From positions 1 to 64,000 of the forward strand of contig JAXGTO010000008.1 of NCBI GenBank assembly GCA_040774885.1: a stretch of DNA of 64,000 nucleotides, in the 5' to 3' direction. The position numbers and the translations under genes are program-made. The number at the start of each line of letters is the position of its first letter. Position 1 is the stretch's first letter. This DNA comes from JAXGTO01 sp040774885 (GTDB lineage Bacteria > Actinomycetota > Coriobacteriia > Coriobacteriales > Eggerthellaceae). Of the stretch, positions 45,195 to 52,128 are shown piece after piece. Under the pieces are notes generated by a model. The model searched no databases. It was not told the DNA's origin and saw only the letters and a program-made list of their open reading frames with translations.

Positions 45195-45372
45195 CATTCG
45201 TCACAAATATGCCGATTCTTGCAGCGAATTCGGGATAGTGCGGGGATTTTCGTAGATGTCAGAGTGGCTTATCCGCATAACCCCAGGTCGCGTTTATCCA
45301 AAGCGGTCAAATGGGGAGCTGGCTCCCACACTATCCCGAATTCGCTGCAAAAACACTTCGTTTCGTGACGAA
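45195..45372. repeat. 178-bp palindromic dispersed element, copy B
   Basis: Same length and termini as the copy at 4886-5063: CATTCGTC at the start, CGTTTCGTGACGAA at the end, with inner arms TGCAGCGAATTCGGGATAGT and ACTATCCCGAATTCGCTGCA. The middle third differs between copies. It is again between convergent genes (LuxR + and rubrerythrin -), and 16-bp direct repeats at 45141 and 45441 flank it. The rest of 45129-45578 holds only terminator sequences. Confidence 0.7.
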
Positions 45373-45440
45373 ACTTCCGCGAAAAGACGTCGAATGTAGT
45401 GTTAGGCGCCTTGATCCCTTGTTTTGCGACAAATACTCTA

Positions 45441-45469
45441 CAAAAAGACCCCCGCCTGAGCAGGGGTCT
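45441..45469 (-). terminator. Rho-independent terminator of the rubrerythrin gene
   Basis: On the minus strand, AGACCCC / GGGGTCT with a 10-nt loop is followed by TTTTTG. A stem-less remnant of the same T-rich half is repeated exactly 300 bp further on, at 45141. Confidence 0.85.
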
Positions 45470-45578
45470 ATGCTGTTCATCGAACTTGTTGTCGGCATGT
45501 ACGGCAAAACAGATTGCTGAATCGTCATCCTATGGGCAACGAACAGATTCCATCGCTTTGCTCGCAGTAGCCAGTTTC

Positions 45579-46193
45579 CTAGAAAGCGCGGAAGGCGCTC
45601 TTCTGGGCAAAGCAGATCGGGCACTTCTCGAAGTCGTCGCCCTTATGGATGTAGCCGCAGATGGGGCACAGGTAGTACTTCTCGTCAGAGGGATTGTCGA
45701 TGTTGTTGTAGGCATCGATGTAGCGCTGTGCATGATAGGCCTCGGCCAGTTTGGCGCGGGTGAACACCTGAACGGCGGCGTTGTTGCCCTCTTCCTGCGC
45801 CTTCTTGATGAAGGCAGGGTACATGTCGGAGGTCTCATAGATCTCGCCGTTGGCGGAACCGATGAGGTCGAGGTCGGTGCTCTCCGGTGCCGGCGCGGTG
45901 GCCGTGGGGCCCTGGAAGTCAGGCTCTTCGGCCTGGACCAGCTTGGTCTCCATGGCGATGTGCAGTTTCTCAGCAGCAGCAGTGGCCTCGAACAGGCGGC
46001 TGATCTGGTCGTAGCCGGCAGACTTGGCAGCTGCGGCAAAGGCGGAATATTTGGTGGTGGCACCGGTTTCGCCGGTGACGGCAGCCTTCAGATTGTCGAG
46101 CGTGCTGCCAACCTGAGTCTTGGTATCGGTGACGACGTTGAAGTTATGGGAATTGGCCGCGGTGGGCATTTCGGAACGGACTTGCTGAGCCAT
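45579..46193 (-). CDS. rbr: Rubrerythrin-family peroxide-reducing protein
   Basis: Rubrerythrins reduce hydrogen peroxide in anaerobes using a di-iron site. The 204-residue protein has a ferritin-like four-helix domain with iron ligands in GETGATTKYSAF, AAAEKLH and AEAYHAQRY, and a C-terminal rubredoxin-type knuckle pair (CPICGYIHKGDDFEKCPIC). An insertion rich in Pro/Glu/Thr lies at ~100-120. AAGGAG lies 7 bp before ATG 46193; an upstream ATG lacks a site. A Fur/PerR-like palindrome overlaps the predicted transcription start, fitting peroxide or iron control. Confidence 0.93.
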   Translation of the reverse strand: MAQQVRSEMPTAANSHNFNVVTDTKTQVGSTLDNLKAAVTGETGATTKYSAFAAAAKSAGYDQISRLFEATAAAEKLHIAMETKLVQAEEPDFQGPTATAPAPESTDLDLIGSANGEIYETSDMYPAFIKKAQEEGNNAAVQVFTRAKLAEAYHAQRYIDAYNNIDNPSDEKYYLCPICGYIHKGDDFEKCPICFAQKSAFRAF

Positions 46194-46229
46194 GGAAGAT
46201 CTCCTTCTCTCGTTGAGTACTTTCATAAC

Positions 46230-46278
46230 TGATAACAGTTATCAATAAGCACTATACCCGAAGCTCAGGGGAATGCAA
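46230..46278 (-). promoter_or_regulatory. rbr promoter with Fur/PerR-type operator
   Basis: The minus-strand promoter is TTGCAT (46278-46273), a 16-bp spacer, and TATAGT (46256-46251). The perfect palindrome TGATAACAGTTATCA (46230-46244) starts 6 bp past the -10, over the likely transcription start. It fits the 7-1-7 Fur-family pattern (TGATAAT-N-ATTATCA) with one change per half. Confidence 0.75.
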
Positions 46279-46307
46279 GGAGGGGAGGAACAATTTTCCT
46301 CCCCTCC
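46279..46307. terminator. Hairpin between aquaporin and rbr genes
   Basis: A 12-bp perfect stem GGAGGGGAGGAA / TTCCTCCCCTCC downstream of the aquaporin gene (minus strand). There is no clear T run. Confidence 0.55.
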
Positions 46308-46333
46308 ACAATTCGAGCGTTATGCGGTTCGTG

Positions 46334-47053
46334 CTACTTGGTGGATTTGAACCACTTCCACAGCCCGGCAGCGCAGGCGGCACCGATCAGCGGGGCCACG
46401 ATGAACACCCAAACCTGGCTGAAGGCGGTCCAGTCGCCACCGCACAAGCCCATGAACAGGGCAGGACCGAAGCTGCGGGCGGGATTGACGCTGGTGCCCG
46501 TCAAGGGGATGCCCATGATGTGCACGAAGACCAGCGTCAAGCCGATGATGATGCCGGCGAAAGGAGCGGTCTTCTTGTCGGCCGTGCTGCCCAAAACGGA
46601 AAGCACGAAGATGCACGTCAGAATGATTTCGACGATGATGGCGCCGATGCAGCTCAGGCCCACGGATGACAACGAGTCGTAGCCGTCGCAACCCAGACCG
46701 CTGGCCGCAACGCCGCCCTGTGCAACCCAGTCGGTGCAATTGTTGATGATGACCACCAACACCGCTGCAGCGATAATGCCGCCGATGAATTGGGCGATCC
46801 AATATCCAATGAGGTCCCTGTTGCTCAGGCGTTTATCCAGCCACATTCCGAAGCTGACTGCCGGATTGATGTGGCAACCCGATACATTGCCGATGACGAA
46901 GGCCATCGCGATGATGGACAACCCGAACGCCATGGCGATGCCCAGCGTGCCCAGCGTTTTGCCGGCGATGGCGGCACTTCCGCAGCCAAACAGCGTCAGC
47001 ACGAATGTTCCGAAGCATTCGGCTCCGTACTTCTTCATAGAACTCGGTTCCAT
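46334..47053 (-). CDS. Aquaporin / MIP-family channel
   Basis: A 239-residue channel with six TM helices and two half-helices bearing NPA boxes: SGCHINPAVSFGMW and TSVNPARSFGPA. The N-terminus has GAECFGTFVLTLFGCGSAA, as in AqpZ-like water channels. The extended loop after helix 3 (NNCTDWVAQGG...) is unusual, so glycerol or other small solutes remain possible. AAGGAGG precedes the ATG on the minus strand. It lies between rubrerythrin and the second cytochrome gene; a link to either is not evident. Confidence 0.93.
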   Translation of the reverse strand: MEPSSMKKYGAECFGTFVLTLFGCGSAAIAGKTLGTLGIAMAFGLSIIAMAFVIGNVSGCHINPAVSFGMWLDKRLSNRDLIGYWIAQFIGGIIAAAVLVVIINNCTDWVAQGGVAASGLGCDGYDSLSSVGLSCIGAIIVEIILTCIFVLSVLGSTADKKTAPFAGIIIGLTLVFVHIMGIPLTGTSVNPARSFGPALFMGLCGGDWTAFSQVWVFIVAPLIGAACAAGLWKWFKSTK

Positions 47054-47129
47054 TTATCCTCCTTGACGATTGTTCTGTATAAGAAGTGTACCACTGCCAT
47101 CAGGCGTCATGGACAGATAGCTAACGAAC

Positions 47130-47159
47130 GATGCCCCGCCGGATCACCGACGGGGCATC
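47130..47159 (-). terminator. Hairpin after the second cytochrome gene
   Basis: Stem GATGCCCCG / CGGGGCATC, ~38 bp past the cytochrome stop on the minus strand and followed by a weak T-rich stretch (GTTCGTT). Confidence 0.6.
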
Positions 47160-47196
47160 TCTTGATTCATCCGAATCAGGTCTTCCTATGCCGCTG

Positions 47197-47907
47197 CTAC
47201 TCGCCTTGTTCCTGCTGCAGATTTTCGCTGTAGGTGGTCCAGCCGTCGGGCATGATGTCCTTCGCATCGTTGTGGCATTCCGTGCATGTCAGCGTGCTGG
47301 CGCGGTGCGCCTTATGGCAATCGCTGCATTCCTGGTTGCCGTGCTGACCGCTATGCGGGTTGAACGAAAGGTCGCTCGTGGCCTCTTCCAGATCTTCGCG
47401 GGAATTGATGCCGTCGTGGCAACCGCTCTTCAGGCAGAAGCTGTCGGAATCGTCGTTGCCCACCGCGCTGGTGAGGTCTTCGGTGCTGCGCTCGTACAGC
47501 GGATACGTGTAGTTGCCGCTGACCCAGTTAACGCCTTCGCTCACTTGCTGGCCCATGTCGGCTTCATGGCAGTCGAGGCACTTGAGCCCTGCTTCTTTGT
47601 GCGTAACGGAAAGCATTGCGCACGAATTGGATACTTCGTTGCCGTAGGCGTCGGTAGTGGCCGTGTTGGGCTCGGCGTCATACGATTCAACATACGTGCT
47701 CATGGGCGTGTGGCATACCGTGCCGCAAAAACTCGGTTGGTCGTGCCAGATGAACATCGCGATACCCACCACGACGATCACGCCTACCACGATTCCCGCC
47801 ACCATTCCCTTGCGCCGGGGCTTGCGTTCTTTCGGCTCGGATGATTCCGGGGTGACCGTTTTGTCGGCCTCGGCTTCGACCTTCTCGGTCTTTCCTTCGT
47901 CTGTCAT
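47197..47907 (-). CDS. NapC/NrfH-like membrane-anchored multiheme c-type cytochrome, second copy
   Basis: A 236-residue paralogue of the cytochrome at 41272-41916, likely the quinol-side electron donor for the reductases encoded at 49.7-53.8 kb. A charged tail precedes one TM helix (GMVAGIVVGVIVVVGIAMFI). The heme motifs keep the same order and spacing types: CGTVCH (C-x3-C-H), CLDCH, CLKSGCH (C-x4-C-H), CSDCH, CTECH. The start is set at Met 47907 because GGGAGG is 7 bp upstream; an ATG 6 bp earlier is too close to it. The gene is last in a leftward pair with the LuxR gene. A 19-bp palindrome lies ~95 bp upstream. Confidence 0.9.
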   Translation of the reverse strand: MTDEGKTEKVEAEADKTVTPESSEPKERKPRRKGMVAGIVVGVIVVVGIAMFIWHDQPSFCGTVCHTPMSTYVESYDAEPNTATTDAYGNEVSNSCAMLSVTHKEAGLKCLDCHEADMGQQVSEGVNWVSGNYTYPLYERSTEDLTSAVGNDDSDSFCLKSGCHDGINSREDLEEATSDLSFNPHSGQHGNQECSDCHKAHRASTLTCTECHNDAKDIMPDGWTTYSENLQQEQGE

Positions 47908-48001
47908 CCCCATTCCTCCCTTCCAATCGGTTGCCGACTGACCGCATCTTCTAGCGGCCGTCGTCTTTTAACCGACTGTATCGGGAAGAGGGTGGTCGAA
48001 C

Positions 48002-48020
48002 ATCCCCATAAGTACGGGAT
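48002..48020. promoter_or_regulatory. ATCCCC-N7-CGGGAT palindrome upstream of the second cytochrome gene
   Basis: This is one of three related 19-bp sites. It lies 95 bp from the cytochrome start and between it and the LuxR stop codon, with spacer ATAAGTA. A hairpin (CTCGGGG / CCCCGAG at 48026-48043) next to it may terminate the LuxR transcript. Confidence 0.6.
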
Positions 48021-48053
48021 ATTGACTCGGGGCATCCCCCGAGGGTGGGGGAA

Positions 48054-49502
48054 TCAGTCTTCCAGGGCTTCGACGATGTCCAGCAATTCCTGTTTGCCCG
48101 AAACGCCCATCTTGGAATAGATGTGCTTGATGTGCGTTTGCACCGTGCTCTTGGCGATGAACAGCTCGTCGCAAATGAACGGCACATTGCGGCCTTTGAT
48201 CAGCAGAGCCACCACTTCAAGCTCTCGGTGCGAAAGGCCGTAGCGTTGCGCAAGCAGGTCGAGCGTTTGGCTTTCGTCATCGGTGTGGGGCGCAGCAGAT
48301 TGCTTGATTACGTAGGCATCTGGCTTTTCGGATGCAGCGGCTTTTTCGCCGGCGAAGGTGCGTCCGCTGGTGGTGAACCACATGACCAAGATCACAAACA
48401 GCAAGCCGATGGTGCTGATGGAAGAGGTTGGCTCGAACGGCAGATTGGAGAGCACCCACGAAAGGCCGCAGCCTGCCAAAAGGCCCGCGTACAGGGCAGC
48501 CAGGGCCGAACATACGGCTGTAAGCGGGCGCCAACCATAAGCATGGATGTGGTTGCCGATGACGATCCAGCAGTATACGAAGAAGATGCCGAAGCCGGAG
48601 AATACCGCAGCGCAGCATATCCCCGTGGTAAGCGGGCTTTTTGCAAAAGCAAGCAGGGCGAATCCGACGGCAGCACACAAGGGAGCAGGTTTGTAAGCCG
48701 CATCGGGGTCCAGGATGCCGCCATGTTGCGCCATATGCAGGGTGGTGATGGTCATGGCCACCAGCAGCACGCTTGCAGCGGCCGCAACGATCCAATGCGA
48801 ACTCGGGCCGAATGCAGCCAGTGGGCTCCATCCCACCAAGGCGGCCATCACGCCATACAGGGCGACGGTGGCCAAAAACGGCGCCGTGTAATGGCGGGGT
48901 GCGTCGACAGGAGGCCGGACGACCTCATCGGGAACTTCTTCGGGTGCAGCCTCGGGTTTGCGAGTGCTCCAGGCAGTCAAAGCCACGATAGCCAGGGGAA
49001 TCAGGGGTTCGATGATATCAGCCACGGTTATGGGGAGCAGTTGCATGATGGCTACTGCTACAAAACCGATGAGTGCCGACGCCACGGTGGTGGTTACGCG
49101 GCGGCGCAGCGACAAGACGGCATAACGTTCGGCCAGCTGCGCCATGGCGATGGGCAGCAGCAAGCCCAAAGCAATCAAGCAAACAATGGCCAGGATGCCT
49201 TCAGGTTGCAGCACGATGGCCAACGATGCCATGGCCATCGCCACCAAGGCAGTATGGGAGAGCGCCAAAGGCAAAGGCCGGTCGGCGCGCCGACTGATAC
49301 GGTCGCCCACCAGCACGCTTACCAGACCGGCCACCAAAAAGAAGATTACCCATACGGGCAAAAGTCCACTGGCGGTGTCCGGGGCGTTCTCGCTCCCGTA
49401 CATCAGCGTGAACAGCCAGCAAAGCAGCAAGCAAGAGCATGCCATAAGCGGGCCGTCGATGCCTTCTTTGAAATCGCCGAACAGCGATTTGATCTTTTCC
49501 AT
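48054..49502 (-). CDS. LuxR-type regulator with a multi-TM N-terminal sensor, second copy
   Basis: A 482-residue relative of the regulator at 43710. About twelve hydrophobic segments cover residues ~18-395, then a linker and the C-terminal helix-turn-helix: LSHRELEVVALLIKGRNVPF and AKSTVQTHIKHIYSKMGVSG. It is transcribed away from the OYE-type reductase gene and towards the second cytochrome gene, so it is placed to regulate both directions. GGGAGGAA lies before ATG 49502. The ligand is unknown. Confidence 0.87.
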   Translation of the reverse strand: MEKIKSLFGDFKEGIDGPLMACSCLLLCWLFTLMYGSENAPDTASGLLPVWVIFFLVAGLVSVLVGDRISRRADRPLPLALSHTALVAMAMASLAIVLQPEGILAIVCLIALGLLLPIAMAQLAERYAVLSLRRRVTTTVASALIGFVAVAIMQLLPITVADIIEPLIPLAIVALTAWSTRKPEAAPEEVPDEVVRPPVDAPRHYTAPFLATVALYGVMAALVGWSPLAAFGPSSHWIVAAAASVLLVAMTITTLHMAQHGGILDPDAAYKPAPLCAAVGFALLAFAKSPLTTGICCAAVFSGFGIFFVYCWIVIGNHIHAYGWRPLTAVCSALAALYAGLLAGCGLSWVLSNLPFEPTSSISTIGLLFVILVMWFTTSGRTFAGEKAAASEKPDAYVIKQSAAPHTDDESQTLDLLAQRYGLSHRELEVVALLIKGRNVPFICDELFIAKSTVQTHIKHIYSKMGVSGKQELLDIVEALED

Positions 49503-49554
49503 GGTTCCTCCCAAAAGCCATTGTGGCATATCCGAACGGAAAGGGCCCGTCTGA

Positions 49555-49573
49555 ATCCTCAAATTATGGGGAT
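49555..49573. promoter_or_regulatory. ATCCTC-N7-GGGGAT palindrome between LuxR and the OYE-type gene
   Basis: The second of three related 19-bp sites, in the 174-bp divergent gap, ~104 bp before the reductase start, with spacer AAATTAT. CATTG-N4-CAATG (49581-49594) lies just downstream. Confidence 0.6.
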
Positions 49574-49676
49574 GTACCCACATTGAACGCAATGAATTAC
49601 CTAAAACGGCATGATGCGCGGTTGCGCGGCCGGGGGCATCATCAGACAAGCAATCACTGAAAGCGAGGAGGAACAG

Positions 49677-49856
49677 ATGAGTGAATCGAAGGAACAAGGA
49701 AATTCCCAGCGCAGCGTATCGCGCAGGGCTTTTCTGGGGCTCGGTGCTGTTGCCGGCGTTACCGCCATGGGAAGCGGGTTGGTCGGATGCGCCCCGAAGT
49801 CTTCGAGCGGATCGACATCGGAGGGCGAAAGCGCCAAGGCGTTCACCATTGATTAG
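49677..49856 (+). CDS. Tat-signal/lipobox leader, cut off from its reductase by an in-frame TAG
   Basis: GGAGG precedes this ATG. The 59 codons encode a complete Tat signal (SRRAFLGLG at residues 15-23) with lipobox LVGC (Cys38) and a Ser/Gly-rich linker, then a TAG at codon 60. The same frame continues without another stop into the OYE-type reductase from 49857. Leader plus downstream frame would be one 760-codon gene with the same plan as other reductases of the island. It is read either as a nonsense-interrupted gene or as a sequencing error. Confidence 0.7.
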   Translation: MSESKEQGNSQRSVSRRAFLGLGAVAGVTAMGSGLVGCAPKSSSGSTSEGESAKAFTID

Positions 49857-49865
49857 AACACGGGA

Positions 49866-51959
49866 GTGGTCAATCTCAATACCCAGGTGGAAGAGGCTAC
49901 GTACGGCGAAAGCACGCTGTCGCTCGATACGCTGTTCTCCGAAATCAAGGTGGGCGGCAAGACTTTCAAGAACCGCATCATCAAATCGGGCGCAGGGTGC
50001 CCTTCGTCCTACGACGAAAACGGATACCCCAACGAACAGCTCTACCAATTCTATGAAGCCATCGCTCGCGGCGGAGCCGGTTACGTCATCGTGGATACCA
50101 ACACCATGCCGGTCGAAGCGCTGAAAACCGTTGCCGATCGAGTGCATGCGGCAGGCGCGGCAGTGGGCATGCAGCACTACAGCATGAGCAACTGGATGCC
50201 CGGCGGCATGTCCTCTTCATCCACGCAGGTGCTCACCGGCAGCCTCGATTTCGGCAACCCCGGGCCGACCATGGCCACCACCGACCAGGTGAAGGAAGTC
50301 ATCGAAGAGTTTGTGGGGCGTGCAGAAGCCGCTTATCAGGCTGGATTCGACGGGTTCGATATCAATGCCGGCTGCAACCATTTCTTGGACAATTTCCTTT
50401 CGCGCGTGTACAACACCGAGCGCACCGATGAGTACGGTCCCCAGAGCCTTGAGAACCGCGCCCGCATCGTCACCGACATCATTGCGGGGATTCGCAGCCG
50501 CTGCGGCAAGGATTTCGTCATCTCGGTGCTGTTCAATGCCTTCGAGGTAAATGTCTATGAACTCGGCGACGACGAAAAGTGCATTTCTCTGGATGAAGGC
50601 GTGGAATTCGCCAAGTTGTTCGAGGCGGCGGGCGCCGACCTCCTTCACGTGCGGTGGGCTACGCACGGCAACCACGCCGCCAGCTTCTTCCCCGACCGTC
50701 TGTTCATTTGCGAACCGGGTGCAACGGGTTATGGAACCGTCCTCGATTTCACCAAGGGCGCTATGGGGGATTTCGAATACCGCTACGAAGGCGCCGTGGC
50801 TGCTGCGCCCATCGCCGCGACCATCAAACGCAACGTATCCATCCCTGTGGGCACGGTGGGATGCATGGACCCGCGCTTGGCTCCCGACCAAATCGAAGAG
50901 GACCTGCGCGATGGCCGACTCGACTTGGTCATGATGACGCGTCCGCTTATCGCTGATCCCGATATGCCCAATAAAATGCAGGAAGGGCGTCGGGATGAAG
51001 TGGCTCCCTGCACCCATTGCGAGACCTGCTTCATGGACAGCATCGGCGGGTGCCGCGTCAATCCGATCTTCGGCAAGGCCGGCACCGATGCATTGCCCGG
51101 AGGCTACACGTACCCTCAGGTAAGCAGCGCCAAGAACGTCATGGTCATCGGCGGCGGCCCTGGCGGCATGGAGGCGGCCCGCGTATCCGCGCTGTGCGGC
51201 AACAACGTCACGCTGTACGAAAAGAAGCAGTTGGGCGGCAAGATGACCATCGCCGAGGCCGTCAAAGGCAATCATGAATTGCTGGGCGACTACATCATCT
51301 ATCTGCATAAACAACTTGATGTGCAAGGAGTCAACGTGGTCTTGGGCACGGAAGTCGATGGCGACCTGGTTCGCCAGGAATCGCCCGATTCCGTGATCAT
51401 CGCCGCAGGTGCCGATTACGCGGCGCCTGCCGTCAAGGGCCTCGATTCCTCGTCCATCGTCACCGATATCCGTTCTTGCAAGGATTGTTCGGGCAGGGTG
51501 GTTCTCATCGGCCACGGCGTTCAGATTCTGAACATCGCCGAATATCTGGTCAACCAAAACTGCGAGGTGACGGTGGTCAACTCCGGTCCGGCCGAGTTGC
51601 TGGGCCAGTACATGCCCGCTTACATCCAAACACCCACGCTCAATTGGCTCAAGGCGCATGCGGTCAAGTTCTACAACAGCGCCACGGTAAACGAGGTGAC
51701 GGATTCTGAGGTGAACTTCACCACGTCTTACGGGCTCAGCGTTTCCGTACCGGCCGATCGTGTCATGTATGCAGACGAAGCGGTGCCGTCCGATCTCATA
51801 TCCGAGATCAAAAGCATCGTCTCGGACACGCGTGTGGTGGGCGATGCGTCCATCCCGGCCAACATCGTCATGGCCACGGCGGCAGGCCATATGGCCGCCC
51901 GCGGGCTGGATTACACCGCTCCTGACCCGACGGCGAACTCCTCGATGCCCAAGGGCTGA
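49866..51959 (+). CDS. OYE / 2,4-dienoyl-CoA-reductase-like FMN-FeS-FAD oxidoreductase
   Basis: The enzyme has an N-terminal OYE TIM barrel (FSEIKVGGKTFKNRIIKSGA; DGFDINAGCNHFLDNFLSR), a four-Cys cluster motif (APCTHCETCFMDSIGGCRVNP, shown in parts: CTHCETC and GGC), and C-terminal FAD/NAD-binding folds (VMVIGGGPGGMEAARVSA). It would reduce activated C=C bonds, as do 2,4-dienoyl-CoA and 2-enoate reductases. The GTG at 49866 is the first in-frame start after the amber codon, but GGGA directly abuts it, so independent initiation looks poor. The natural start is probably ATG 49677 with a Tat signal. Without that signal the protein would stay in the cytoplasm. The substrate is unknown. Confidence 0.82.
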   Translation: MVNLNTQVEEATYGESTLSLDTLFSEIKVGGKTFKNRIIKSGAGCPSSYDENGYPNEQLYQFYEAIARGGAGYVIVDTNTMPVEALKTVADRVHAAGAAVGMQHYSMSNWMPGGMSSSSTQVLTGSLDFGNPGPTMATTDQVKEVIEEFVGRAEAAYQAGFDGFDINAGCNHFLDNFLSRVYNTERTDEYGPQSLENRARIVTDIIAGIRSRCGKDFVISVLFNAFEVNVYELGDDEKCISLDEGVEFAKLFEAAGADLLHVRWATHGNHAASFFPDRLFICEPGATGYGTVLDFTKGAMGDFEYRYEGAVAAAPIAATIKRNVSIPVGTVGCMDPRLAPDQIEEDLRDGRLDLVMMTRPLIADPDMPNKMQEGRRDEVAPCTHCETCFMDSIGGCRVNPIFGKAGTDALPGGYTYPQVSSAKNVMVIGGGPGGMEAARVSALCGNNVTLYEKKQLGGKMTIAEAVKGNHELLGDYIIYLHKQLDVQGVNVVLGTEVDGDLVRQESPDSVIIAAGADYAAPAVKGLDSSSIVTDIRSCKDCSGRVVLIGHGVQILNIAEYLVNQNCEVTVVNSGPAELLGQYMPAYIQTPTLNWLKAHAVKFYNSATVNEVTDSEVNFTTSYGLSVSVPADRVMYADEAVPSDLISEIKSIVSDTRVVGDASIPANIVMATAAGHMAARGLDYTAPDPTANSSMPKG

Positions 51960-52001
51960 TGAGGAGGTCTATGGGCGGCGACCTGCCCATTTCGCTTTGA
52001 A

Positions 52002-52020
52002 ATCCCCGTTATTTGGGGAT
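52002..52020. promoter_or_regulatory. ATCCCC-N7-GGGGAT palindrome upstream of the second flavoprotein gene
   Basis: The third 19-bp site, perfect in both halves, with spacer GTTATTT, 109 bp before the flavoprotein start. A second CCCC-GTTGC-GGGG repeat follows near 52046-52058. As RNA it could also act as a short hairpin after the OYE-type gene. Confidence 0.6.
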
Positions 52021-52128
52021 GCCGAAACGGCTCTTTGTGGGAATTCCCCGTTGCGGGGCGATGTGCGCAGCGGCAGCGGGACGGCATAGTGGGGTCACGA
52101 TCATATGAGAGGAAGCAAGGAGGAACTC

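Noticed and set aside
49854..49856. TAG as a pyrrolysine codon
   Set aside because: TAG ends several other genes in this window, OYE enzymes do not use pyrrolysine, and no PYLIS-like evidence or pyl genes are visible. A nonsense mutation or sequence error is simpler.
52002..52060. The CCCC/GGGG repeats after the OYE-type gene as a terminator only
   Set aside because: The stems are just 4-6 bp with no T run, and the same 19-bp pattern recurs at two other promoters, so an operator reading fits better.
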